NCBI GenBank assembly: GCA_045641065.1
Contig: JAZUGF010000076.1
Span: 1-64,000 of the forward strand
From: UBA1723 sp045641065
GTDB lineage: Bacteria; Bacteroidota; Bacteroidia; Bacteroidales; Paludibacteraceae
Direction: 5' to 3'
Length of the DNA: 64,000 bases
This document shows, piece by piece, positions 40,413 to 48,453 of the stretch. A program made the translations under genes and the position numbers. Position 1 is the stretch's first letter, and every line of letters begins with the position of its first letter. A model generated the notes under the pieces. It was given only the letters and a program-made list of their open reading frames with translations. It had not been told where the DNA came from and did no database searches.

Positions 40413-40420
40413 CATATTTG
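40413..40420 (+). promoter_or_regulatory. Promoter -7 box of the third large GH5 gene
   Basis: CATATTTG in the context TGCATATTTG, the same as at 35608-35617. It starts 3 bp after the end of the 3' flank shared between genes 1 and 2. Confidence 0.45.
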
Positions 40421-40440
40421 TAGAGTATAACAATATTGAA

Positions 40441-40470
40441 GAGTCCTTATGCTATTTCTAGTATATCTCA
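40441..40470 (+). promoter_or_regulatory. Conserved leader hairpin upstream of the third large GH5 gene
   Basis: Matches 35640-35669 with two single-base differences. TATGCTA (40448-40454) pairs with TAGTATA (40459-40465); the loop is TTTC here and TTTT there, so the stem is fixed and one of the changes is in the loop. Confidence 0.55.
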
Positions 40471-40513
40471 TCTATGTATGATAACGGAAAAAAATAATTT
40501 ATAAAGGTTAAAA

Positions 40514-42715
40514 ATGAGAAAAACATTATCGTCAATTATTGCAGTTGCGTCAGTTGCGATGTCAGCAAATGCAGTTACCCAGAGTGGAGGATTTTCCGAC
40601 TGGGGAAAGCTTCAGTTAGTTAAAAATCAATTGTCTTCATTTACGACAGGAGAACCTGTTCAGCTTAGAGGCTGGTCAACATTCTCTATTCATCAAAATG
40701 ATGATCAAGGATGTCTTGGTGCAGATCAGTGGCAGATGATGCAGCAATATGGAGCAAATGTTGTTCGTTTAGCTGTATCTGTTGACGGAGAAACACCTTC
40801 CTTTAGCGATCCAGCCTATTTCAAAAATTTGGTGAAGAAGAGTATTTCGGAGTGTTTTGAGTTGGGCATGTACGTTATTGTCGACTGGCATATCTCTGAA
40901 AATAATGGCAAATCTGGAGACCCAAATGAGTTTTTGTATGAATCATTGGATTTCTTTTCTGAGATTTCAATGTTCTGTGCAGAAAAAGAATACACTAACG
41001 TCCTATATGAGATTTGTAATGAGCCCAAAACCCCTGGCTGGAAAAACATCAAAAGTTACGCTGAGAAGCTAATTCCTGTAATTGTTAAGAACCAACCAGA
41101 CGCTATCATTATAGTTGGCACTAATAATTGGTGCCAGGATATCCTTGATCCAGTGGGTGATCCAATCGATGATAAGTTCAAAAAGAATGTGATGTATTCA
41201 TTTCACTATTCTGCATGTTCACACTATCATTTCTTGGGCGCTTTCCGTAAGGCACAGGCATCTATTCCGTTGTTTGTGACAGAGTGGTCTGCATATAAGT
41301 TTGATGGAACTGGAGATTATTGCAAAAGAAATTCTGATGAATTAATCCAGTCGTGTGGCGAAAACAACTATCGTGAACCTCAAATTGTAAGCTGGTGTGT
41401 TTGGAATTGGAGTAATGGCAGTGAGAATGCTTCATTCTTTACAGATTCTTGTGCAGTTGGTAACGAATCTAAATTAGTGTCTCGTGAGACGAATAAGGCA
41501 TATGGCTCTTATGTGGCTAATTTAATGAGTGGAGTTGTTCCATGTGTGGGATGTGGTGTTACCCCAGCTCCATTTGAGCCGTTGAATAAAATACCTACAA
41601 CACCATCTCAATTATGGAATTGGGATGCATATAATTTAGGAGGTGAAGGTGTAGCTTATCATGACGCTAATAGTTCTGCATGGAAGAGAGATGCGTCAGG
41701 AAATGTGATAGACTACAATATAGGAGATGAAGTTGATGTGTATTCTTTGGCTCAGGAAATGCAATGGTTAGACAAACCATGTCCATGGTCGACAGTGGAG
41801 GATGGAAGGGTGATTGCATTCAGCGATTCTATCAAAACAGACTGGGTTGATGAGAACAATGAAGATTTGCCAACTTACAAATCGTTGAATGCCGGACGTA
41901 ATTATTCAGGTACGGCTGGTTCGAGACGTCCTGATGAAGGAGTCGACATGTATGGCGCTAGTTGTAGTGGAACTGCTTATGAGTATAGGGGATATCAGAC
42001 CCTAATTTTAGTGGAAGAAGGCGAGTGGATTAATTATACTGTTGACGTAGAAAAACCAGGATACTATAAGATTTCAGGTGTTATTAGTTCCGAATATAAA
42101 GCTCTAGGAGGTGAAATCTCTATTGTTTCGAGTGATGGAAATCATTTGCGTGGTGCTTCGTCTATTAAAGATCCTAGTCGTGTCACTTCATTTGGCTTTA
42201 ACAAACTCCAAAAGTGTGCGGATTCCAATGCTCAATTCACTCAACCTTGGGATTGCTGGGCTGTCTCTGACGCTGTAGCCAAGGGTGAAAAAGAAGTTTA
42301 CTGCGTGTTCGGTAAAGCTGGATTGAATGAAATTAGATTCGAATTTTCAGGTGATGCTAGTGGTGTCGGTCCGCTTATCTTTACTTTCCATTCAGATATA
42401 AAAGATGACTTTGTCATCCCTTGCGATTGTGATGATGATAATTCTAATCAGGGTGGTTTGGATAGTGTTGACGACATTTGCGCTGATGCATCCAAATTCA
42501 TTGTTAGCCCAAATCCAACAACAGGAGAGTTTACTGTTACTCTTGCCAAGAATGTAGATGCTTCTGTTGAAATTGTAAATATGGCAGGACAGATCGTTGC
42601 TTCTCAGAACGTCAACGGTTCGGCTACAATAAGCGAACCATTGAAGTCTGGTGTCTACATGGTAGTCGTTAAGACTGCGAATTCTGTCGCCACACAAAAA
42701 CTGATTGTAAAATAA
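40514..42715 (+). CDS. Secreted GH5 glycanase with CBM6-like module and T9SS sorting domain (3 of 3)
   Basis: A 733-residue enzyme with the same plan: signal peptide (MRKTLSSIIAVASVAMSANA), GH5 domain with Glu170 (ICNEPK) and Glu257 (VTEWSA), CBM6-like module, Asp/Asn-rich linker (CDCDDDNSNQGG), T9SS type A domain (SPNPTTGEFTV, VEIVNMAGQ, TQKLIVK). DNA identity to genes 1 and 2 is lower and evenly spread, without the near-identical patches, so it has diverged longer. The C-terminal domain retains the sorting residues. It is followed by a terminator at 42772. All three enzymes probably attack the same or related beta-glucan or mannan substrates. Confidence 0.93.
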   Translation: MRKTLSSIIAVASVAMSANAVTQSGGFSDWGKLQLVKNQLSSFTTGEPVQLRGWSTFSIHQNDDQGCLGADQWQMMQQYGANVVRLAVSVDGETPSFSDPAYFKNLVKKSISECFELGMYVIVDWHISENNGKSGDPNEFLYESLDFFSEISMFCAEKEYTNVLYEICNEPKTPGWKNIKSYAEKLIPVIVKNQPDAIIIVGTNNWCQDILDPVGDPIDDKFKKNVMYSFHYSACSHYHFLGAFRKAQASIPLFVTEWSAYKFDGTGDYCKRNSDELIQSCGENNYREPQIVSWCVWNWSNGSENASFFTDSCAVGNESKLVSRETNKAYGSYVANLMSGVVPCVGCGVTPAPFEPLNKIPTTPSQLWNWDAYNLGGEGVAYHDANSSAWKRDASGNVIDYNIGDEVDVYSLAQEMQWLDKPCPWSTVEDGRVIAFSDSIKTDWVDENNEDLPTYKSLNAGRNYSGTAGSRRPDEGVDMYGASCSGTAYEYRGYQTLILVEEGEWINYTVDVEKPGYYKISGVISSEYKALGGEISIVSSDGNHLRGASSIKDPSRVTSFGFNKLQKCADSNAQFTQPWDCWAVSDAVAKGEKEVYCVFGKAGLNEIRFEFSGDASGVGPLIFTFHSDIKDDFVIPCDCDDDNSNQGGLDSVDDICADASKFIVSPNPTTGEFTVTLAKNVDASVEIVNMAGQIVASQNVNGSATISEPLKSGVYMVVVKTANSVATQKLIVK

Positions 42716-42727
42716 AAATAAATACAC

Positions 42728-42767
42728 GTAGAGACGCACGGACGTGCGTGTCGCGGACATGCGTATG
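42728..42767. repeat. GTAGAGACG-type palindromic repeat
   Basis: GTAGAGACGCACG followed by GACGTGCGTGTC: ACGCACG (42734-42740), two-base loop, CGTGCGT (42743-42749). Same family as 19885 and 60359. Confidence 0.65.
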
Positions 42768-42771
42768 ATAT

Positions 42772-42803
42772 GAGGAGGAGCAAAAATGCTTCTCCTCTTT
42801 TTT
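42772..42803 (+). terminator. Rho-independent terminator of the third large GH5 gene
   Basis: GAGGAGGAGCA (42772-42782), AAAA loop, TGCTTCTCCTC (42787-42797), then T-run. One G-T pair. Confidence 0.9.
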
Positions 42804-42815
42804 TGTCTCATTTTG

Positions 42816-42924
42816 CCCCACATGATGACGTTCTGTTTTATTCAAAGTTGTGGATATAACATGTTTATAGCCTTTGTGCTATTGCCCCCTCCAATCTTGT
42901 GTTTTCTTGCCCCATTTTGCCCCA
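42816..42924 (-). promoter_or_regulatory. MraZ-type TGGGG boxes on the minus strand, upstream of mraZ
   Basis: On the minus strand TGGGG occurs at 42910-42914 and 42920-42924, spaced by CAAAA (10-bp period), and once more at 42816-42820. This is the TGGG-N6-repeat layout bound by MraZ. The role of the distant minus-strand pair is unclear. Confidence 0.45.
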
Positions 42925-43067
42925 CATTTTGTGAATTTTTCGTGTTATTCTTTGTAATGTGTTGATATGTAATATTTTATATTGTTGTGCTGATATAACG
43001 TACGATTGTTGATAACTTGTTGAAAACCTGTTGAAATGCGGTTAAATGTAAGTTTGAAAGTATAATG
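42925..43067 (+). other. A/T-rich leader region of the dcw cluster with an 11-bp periodic repeat
   Basis: The 420-bp gap before mraZ has no gene. TGTTGA occurs three times at exactly 11-bp spacing (43007, 43018, 43029), with AAC/AAACC between. It may be a protein-binding array or chance. Confidence 0.35.
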
Positions 43068-43082
43068 TGGGGAAAAGTGGGG
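43068..43082 (+). promoter_or_regulatory. MraZ operator (TGGGG-N5-TGGGG) next to the dcw promoter
   Basis: TGGGG (43068-43072), AAAAG, TGGGG (43078-43082). This is the MraZ box pattern known from E. coli and other bacteria (TGGG repeats every 10 bp). It covers the expected -33 region of the promoter whose -7 box is TAATTTTG at 43102-43109, fitting repression by MraZ of its own cluster. Confidence 0.65.
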
Positions 43083-43101
43083 AATTTTTAAATTTATTAT
43101 G

Positions 43102-43109
43102 TAATTTTG
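43102..43109 (+). promoter_or_regulatory. dcw cluster promoter -7 box
   Basis: TAATTTTG (TAnnTTTG), 27 nt before the mraZ ATG. The -33 position holds TGGGG, not TTTG. Confidence 0.5.
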
Positions 43110-43136
43110 AAGTCCAAAACTTAAGATTTAGTTAGA

Positions 43137-43574
43137 ATGCAGTTTTTAGGTAACATAGACGCTAAACTTGATGGCAAGGGCAGAGTATTCGTCCCTGCAC
43201 AGTTTCGACGCCTGCTAGAGCAGAGTGGCGAGACAGCGTTGGTGTTGCGTGTGACTGCAGAAGGCTTCGCTCAGCTATTCCCACTTTCAGAGTGGACAAA
43301 CAAATGCGAGCAACTAAAATCTCGTCTCAACCTATGGAAGGCAGACCACATGGCTATCTATCGTTCGTATACTTCAAAGGCGGAGCAGCTAGAGCTAGAC
43401 TCTAATGGTCGTATTCTTTTGCAGAAGAAGTATCTCGAGCAGCTTGGTATCGACCTTGATGTTGTGTTTGCTGGTGTTGGAGACAATCTTGAATTGTGGT
43501 CAAGAGAACGTTATGAGGCATCTATGATGGATGAGGCTTCTCTTGAGGCTGCATTAGAACAAATTATGATATAA
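43137..43574 (+). CDS. mraZ: Transcriptional regulator MraZ
   Basis: A 145-residue DNA-binding protein with two SpoVT/AbrB-like halves, DGKGRVFVP (about residues 13-21) and DSNGRILL (about 88-95). It forms rings and binds TGGG repeats at its own promoter, where matching boxes are present (43068-43082). First gene of the division and cell-wall cluster; the next gene starts 20 nt later. Length is normal. Confidence 0.96.
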   Translation: MQFLGNIDAKLDGKGRVFVPAQFRRLLEQSGETALVLRVTAEGFAQLFPLSEWTNKCEQLKSRLNLWKADHMAIYRSYTSKAEQLELDSNGRILLQKKYLEQLGIDLDVVFAGVGDNLELWSRERYEASMMDEASLEAALEQIMI

Positions 43575-43594
43575 CCGACAAAGAACTTATAGTT

Positions 43595-44515
43595 ATGGAA
43601 AATGAAATTGTGTATCATACGCCGGCTCTGCTGATCCCTTGCATGGAGGGGTTGGATATAAAGAGTGATGGCGTGTATGTCGACCTGACGTTCGGAGGTG
43701 GCGGTCACTCGCGTGAAATCCTCTCGCGTCTCGGAAAAAATGGCCGACTTTTCGCTTTCGATCAGGATGTCGACGCGATCGCGAACATCCCTGATGACGA
43801 CAGACTCACATTCTGTCGCTCCAACTTTTGCTACTTGAGCAATTTCCTTGCTTATTATGGAGTGGAGAAGGTCGACGGTGTGCTTGCCGACCTAGGTGTG
43901 TCATTCCATCATTTCGATGAGGCAGAACGTGGATTCTCTTTCCGCTTCGATGGACCTCTCGACATGAGAATGAACCGTAAGTCGAAGTTTACAGCTGAAA
44001 ATCTATTGAATGAGTACGATGAGCAACGTCTTGCCGACATATTCTATCTTTATGGAGAGATGAACAATGCCCGTAAGGTTGCCTCTACTATTGTTAAGGC
44101 ACGCCAGAAGGCTCCTCTCACTACTATTTTCCAACTTGTGGAATTGCTTGAGCCACTTATCGGCCGAGACAGCCAGAAGAAGGACCTTGCAAAACTGTTT
44201 CAGGCTATCCGTATTGAGGTGAACGACGAGATGGGCACTCTAAAGAAGATGCTCTCTCAACTTCCTAAGGTGCTTGGCGACGGTGGACGTGTAGCTATCC
44301 TTACTTATCACTCACTTGAAGACCGTTTGGTGAAGAATTTCTTCAAGACTGGTAACGTTGATGGTAAGATAGAGAAGGATTTCTACGGAAATACCATCCG
44401 CTCTCTCTCTCCTGTAAACGGAAAACCTATTGTTCCCGACGCTGATGAGATACAGCGTAATCCAAGAAGCAGAAGCGCAAAACTACGTGTCGCAGAAAAG
44501 GAGGAGGACGAATAG
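43595..44515 (+). CDS. rsmH: 16S rRNA (cytosine-1402-N4) methyltransferase
   Basis: A 306-residue SAM-dependent enzyme (MraW) methylating C1402 in the ribosomal P-site. The SAM motif is FGGGGHS (about residues 31-37). Also visible are DGVLADLGVS, FDGPLDMRMN and the C-terminal YHSLEDRLVK and NPRSRSAKLR, all family marks. It follows mraZ as in most bacteria and the ftsL start comes two bases after its stop. Confidence 0.97.
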   Translation: MENEIVYHTPALLIPCMEGLDIKSDGVYVDLTFGGGGHSREILSRLGKNGRLFAFDQDVDAIANIPDDDRLTFCRSNFCYLSNFLAYYGVEKVDGVLADLGVSFHHFDEAERGFSFRFDGPLDMRMNRKSKFTAENLLNEYDEQRLADIFYLYGEMNNARKVASTIVKARQKAPLTTIFQLVELLEPLIGRDSQKKDLAKLFQAIRIEVNDEMGTLKKMLSQLPKVLGDGGRVAILTYHSLEDRLVKNFFKTGNVDGKIEKDFYGNTIRSLSPVNGKPIVPDADEIQRNPRSRSAKLRVAEKEEDE

Positions 44516-44516
44516 T

Positions 44517-44843
44517 ATGAATGAAATCAATAGAATTCTTAAAAGCCTCCAAGGAGGTTACAAATACGTATTCTCTGAATCGTTTGTAAAAAACAATATG
44601 TATTTGTTGGGACTTGTCGTATTGTTGTGCATTGCGGTTATAGAAAACCGTTATGAGTGCGACAAACAGTTCAAACAAATCCAGAATTTGAAAGCTAAAC
44701 TTCAGGATAAAAAAAACGATGCTTTGGCAGTCAATGCGGAATTGTCGCAGATCAGTCGTCAGAGTAATGTAAAAGTCTTGATTTCAGAAAGTGGCCTCGA
44801 CGTCGCAGAGTCAACTTTACCACCATATTTGATAAACAAGTAA
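44517..44843 (+). CDS. ftsL: Cell division protein FtsL-like
   Basis: A 108-residue bitopic membrane protein: cytoplasmic N-terminus, one helix (about residues 29-44, MYLLGLVVLLCIAVIE), then a coiled-coil periplasmic region (KQFKQIQNLKAKLQDKKNDA). It belongs to the poorly conserved FtsL class, which bridges FtsQ and FtsI/FtsW in the divisome. The identification rests on position between rsmH and ftsI and on the topology. The start at 44517 is used because an earlier in-frame ATG (44430) lies inside rsmH. Confidence 0.85.
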   Translation: MNEINRILKSLQGGYKYVFSESFVKNNMYLLGLVVLLCIAVIENRYECDKQFKQIQNLKAKLQDKKNDALAVNAELSQISRQSNVKVLISESGLDVAESTLPPYLINK

Positions 44844-44849
44844 ACTGGT

Positions 44850-46982
44850 ATGGCGAAGTTTGACGAAATGAAAAAAAGCATTCTCGTGGGAATGATTTTT
44901 CCAACCATTTTCATAATCGGTATGGTTGCCCTTATCATTTGGCGAGCTTGCAGTTTGATGTTCGGACCTGAAGGTGACGGTTGGAGAGAGGTGTCTGAAC
45001 GATTGGACCACCTGCAGGACAGCACAATAGTCAAGCCTCACAGAGGAAATATCTATTCGTGCGACGGGGAGTTGATAGTAAGCTCAGTCCAGAGACATAA
45101 GATACTTATGGACTTTGGTAGCGAATCCTTTGACAGCGATCTTTTTAATGCTAACATAGATTCTTTGTGTATTTGTGTCGCAAAACTTTATGGAAATGTG
45201 CATGATCCAGCATATTACAAGAGTAGAGCGCTTGAGGCAAAGAAGAAGAAAAGAAGAGCTTTCGTGTTTGAGGCAAAGTTCGTATCGCATAGCGACTACA
45301 AACGAGCTAAGACGTTTCCGTTCTGGAGAGAATCCAAAAAAAAGAATGGTTTATATGTTGAGACTCAGATCGAACGTAAGAAAACCTTCGGAAACCTTGC
45401 TTCTCGTACTATTGGAAACTTTGATCCTCAGAAGGACATAGGTAGAAACGGTCTTGAAAAGATGTACGATGAATACTTGAGTGGTCTTCCTGGATTGGCA
45501 AGAAAGGAATTTCACGGAAGTGGCAGACCAACGTGGGAGAATGATATAGATCCTGTCGACGGTGCGGATGTCTATTCCACACTCGATATGAGAATGCAGG
45601 ATGTTGTGACATCGGCTCTTCGCGAAGTGATGATTGAGGCTTCTGCAGACAGTGGATGCGCGATGCTAATGGATGTCCACACTGGTGAGATCAAGGCTAT
45701 CTCAAACCTCACTCACTTGGGGCTTTCTTACGTGGACCAGAAAAACTATGCGGTCGGTATGAATTCCGAACCTGGCTCGGTGTTTAAGTTGGCTTCTGTG
45801 ATAGCGTTGCTTGAAGTGGCTAAATTAGACACTTCTTATCAGATTGAGACCGGGGATGGATTATGGAAGGAGAAAGGAATGCATGACCATAACTGGAAAC
45901 CGGATGGCTCTGGTGGATTTGGAACAATCTCTTTGGCTCATGCTTTTCACGTATCATCCAATATTGGTATTGCTAAACCAGTCAATGAGTTTTTTGGTAA
46001 GAAAAAAGACAAGTTTGTGGATAAACTTTATTCCATGAAGCTTGCTGACCGTATGGAACTTGACATTCCAAATGAGGTCAGACCGGTAATCAGAAGTTTT
46101 GATGATCCGACGGTAAAGAATGATGGAACATATCTGACATCTATGGCAATTGGCTATAGTGTGCAGATTCCGCCAATCTACACGTTGACATTCTATAATG
46201 CTATTGCCAACGACGGAAAGATGATCAAACCGCTTTTTGTTAGAACTGTAAGACGTGATGGTACAGTGTTGAAGACGGAAACGGTAGAGGAGATTTGCCC
46301 TAAAGTATGCTCCAGCAAGACTCTTGGTAAGGTTAAGGATATGCTTAAGGGTGTGGTTGAACAGGGTACTGGAAAAAGAGCAAAGTCGGATATCCTTGAG
46401 TTGGCAGGTAAGTCGGGCACAGCTCGTATGCACTACAATAACTCAAGCGGTACGGCAAAAGATTATCAGCTTTCTTTTGTGGGATATTTCCCAGCCGATA
46501 ATCCTCGCTACACTTGTATGGTGGTGAACTGGCAGAAGGCAGAGAACTATTATTTGCATGGAAGTCTTACGGCAAAGGCATTCAAAACGATTGCTGAACG
46601 AATATATGCCATGACTCCTGTTCACTGTGGGTCGGCAGTATGTAAAGATGGCAAATTCGCTCCCGAAATCAAAGGTGGTTACAAAAGTGATGTTGACTAC
46701 TTGTTGAAGGAGTTGAATGTTAGACATAAGAAAAACAACATTGAAGATGACGATTGGGTGACAACCGTTACCAACGACAGTGTGGTGAGCATGACTCAGA
46801 TGAAAGTCGGTAAGTACACTGTTCCTAAAGTCATCGGTCTCGGAGCAAAAGATGCTCTCTATTTGCTTGAGAATAAAGGTTTGAAAGTGGAGATGCATGG
46901 GCGTGGCTCTGTGGTGCAGCAATCAATTGCTCCCGGTACAACCGCAAGCCCTGGTGCATTAATAAAGATTACACTAAAATAG
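44850..46982 (+). CDS. ftsI: Septal penicillin-binding protein FtsI (PBP2x-like with PASTA)
   Basis: A 710-residue transpeptidase that cross-links septal peptidoglycan. One N-terminal helix (about 12-32), a dimerisation domain, then the penicillin-binding domain: SxxK with Ser310 (SVFK), SSN (about 368-370), KSG (Lys521). The C-terminus has a PASTA domain (about 655-710; VPKVIGLGAKDALYLLE). PASTA on FtsI is usual in Bacteroidota. The KTG box reads KSG here. Six bases after ftsL. Confidence 0.96.
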   Translation: MAKFDEMKKSILVGMIFPTIFIIGMVALIIWRACSLMFGPEGDGWREVSERLDHLQDSTIVKPHRGNIYSCDGELIVSSVQRHKILMDFGSESFDSDLFNANIDSLCICVAKLYGNVHDPAYYKSRALEAKKKKRRAFVFEAKFVSHSDYKRAKTFPFWRESKKKNGLYVETQIERKKTFGNLASRTIGNFDPQKDIGRNGLEKMYDEYLSGLPGLARKEFHGSGRPTWENDIDPVDGADVYSTLDMRMQDVVTSALREVMIEASADSGCAMLMDVHTGEIKAISNLTHLGLSYVDQKNYAVGMNSEPGSVFKLASVIALLEVAKLDTSYQIETGDGLWKEKGMHDHNWKPDGSGGFGTISLAHAFHVSSNIGIAKPVNEFFGKKKDKFVDKLYSMKLADRMELDIPNEVRPVIRSFDDPTVKNDGTYLTSMAIGYSVQIPPIYTLTFYNAIANDGKMIKPLFVRTVRRDGTVLKTETVEEICPKVCSSKTLGKVKDMLKGVVEQGTGKRAKSDILELAGKSGTARMHYNNSSGTAKDYQLSFVGYFPADNPRYTCMVVNWQKAENYYLHGSLTAKAFKTIAERIYAMTPVHCGSAVCKDGKFAPEIKGGYKSDVDYLLKELNVRHKKNNIEDDDWVTTVTNDSVVSMTQMKVGKYTVPKVIGLGAKDALYLLENKGLKVEMHGRGSVVQQSIAPGTTASPGALIKITLK

Positions 46983-46989
46983 TTGACTT

Positions 46990-48441
46990 ATGAAGTTAAA
47001 CGAATTGATTAAAAGTGTCGATTGCATAACAACAGTCGGCAATCTAGATAAAGAGATTTCTGCTATCTGTCAGGATTCTCGCCAGGTGTCTGCAGACACT
47101 TTGTTCGTAGCTGTTTGTGGCTACTCCATGGACGGTCACGAATATATTGACTCTGCTATTGAGAAGGGTGCGGCTGCTATCGTGCTACAGAAAATGCCTG
47201 CTGATTTGAAGGATGGTGTGGCTTATATCCAGGTTAAGGATTCGGCTGAGGCTCTTGGACTTTTGGCTTCTGCGTGGTATGGCAACCCATCGTCGAAATT
47301 GAAACTCGTCGGTGTGACTGGCACAAATGGTAAGACAACAATTGCCACTGTACTTTATAAAATGCACCGTGAATTTGGTCATAAGGTAGGTTTGCTTTCT
47401 ACTGTTTGCAATTATGTTGATGATAAAGCGGTAGCTGCTACTCATACCACTCCAGATCCGATTTCACTTCAGCGTCTTCTTGCTGAAATGGTCGACGCGG
47501 GATGTACATACGCTTTCATGGAGGTCAGCTCTCACGCTGCAGATCAGAAGCGTATCGGTGGTTTGAAATTCGTCGGAGGTATCTTCACAAATATCACTCG
47601 TGATCATTTGGACTACCACAAGACTTTTGACAACTATATCAAGGCTAAGAAGTCGTTCTTTGATTCACTTCCTGCCGACGCATTTGCTCTAACAAATGCA
47701 GATGATCGTAACGGAAGCGTGATGATTCAGAACAGCAAGGCGTTGAGAAAGAGTTATTCGATCCGTTCGATGGCTGACTTCAAGGCAAAGGTTGTGGAGG
47801 ATAGCTTCTTTGGAATGCTTTTGAATATCGACGGTAGAGAGGTCTCTACTCAGTTTGTTGGCCGATTCAACGCATCCAACTTGCTTGCAGTATATTCTGC
47901 TTGCGTATTGCTTGGCAACACACCTGAAGATACACTTGTTGCATTGAGTAAGATGACTCCAGTCAACGGTAGATTTGAGACTATCCGTGGAGAGCAGAGT
48001 GGTGTTTGTGCTATTGTAGACTACGCTCACACTCCAGACGCATTGGAGAATGTGATTTCTACAATCAACGAGGTGAAGAGCCAGAGTGCTGATTTGATCA
48101 CAATCGTAGGATGTGGAGGTAACCGTGACAAGGGTAAACGTCCGATCATGGCAAAGTCGGCTGTTGTAAACAGTGACAAGGTCGTTATTACGTCGGATAA
48201 TCCTAGAAACGAGGAACCAATGGACATCATCAACGATATGTTGGCTGGTCTTTCAGAGGAGGAGCAGATGAACGTGGTTGTCAATGCAGATCGTGAACAG
48301 GCAATCAAGACAGCATGTCAGATGGCAAAGAAGGGTGATATCATCCTCGTCGCTGGAAAGGGACATGAGGATTATCAGGATATCAAGGGCGTTAAGCACC
48401 ACTTTGATGATCACGAGGTAATTAGAAAATATTTAAGATAA
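46990..48441 (+). CDS. murE: UDP-MurNAc-tripeptide synthetase MurE
   Basis: A 483-residue Mur ligase adding the third amino acid to the peptidoglycan precursor. ATP motif GVTGTNGKTT (about residues 112-121) and the DNPRNEEP segment (about 402-409). The DNPR motif is the mark of enzymes adding meso-diaminopimelate rather than lysine, which fits Bacteroidota wall chemistry. Starts 7 nt after ftsI. Confidence 0.97.
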   Translation: MKLNELIKSVDCITTVGNLDKEISAICQDSRQVSADTLFVAVCGYSMDGHEYIDSAIEKGAAAIVLQKMPADLKDGVAYIQVKDSAEALGLLASAWYGNPSSKLKLVGVTGTNGKTTIATVLYKMHREFGHKVGLLSTVCNYVDDKAVAATHTTPDPISLQRLLAEMVDAGCTYAFMEVSSHAADQKRIGGLKFVGGIFTNITRDHLDYHKTFDNYIKAKKSFFDSLPADAFALTNADDRNGSVMIQNSKALRKSYSIRSMADFKAKVVEDSFFGMLLNIDGREVSTQFVGRFNASNLLAVYSACVLLGNTPEDTLVALSKMTPVNGRFETIRGEQSGVCAIVDYAHTPDALENVISTINEVKSQSADLITIVGCGGNRDKGKRPIMAKSAVVNSDKVVITSDNPRNEEPMDIINDMLAGLSEEEQMNVVVNADREQAIKTACQMAKKGDIILVAGKGHEDYQDIKGVKHHFDDHEVIRKYLR

Positions 48442-48453
48442 TATAGAGAGATT

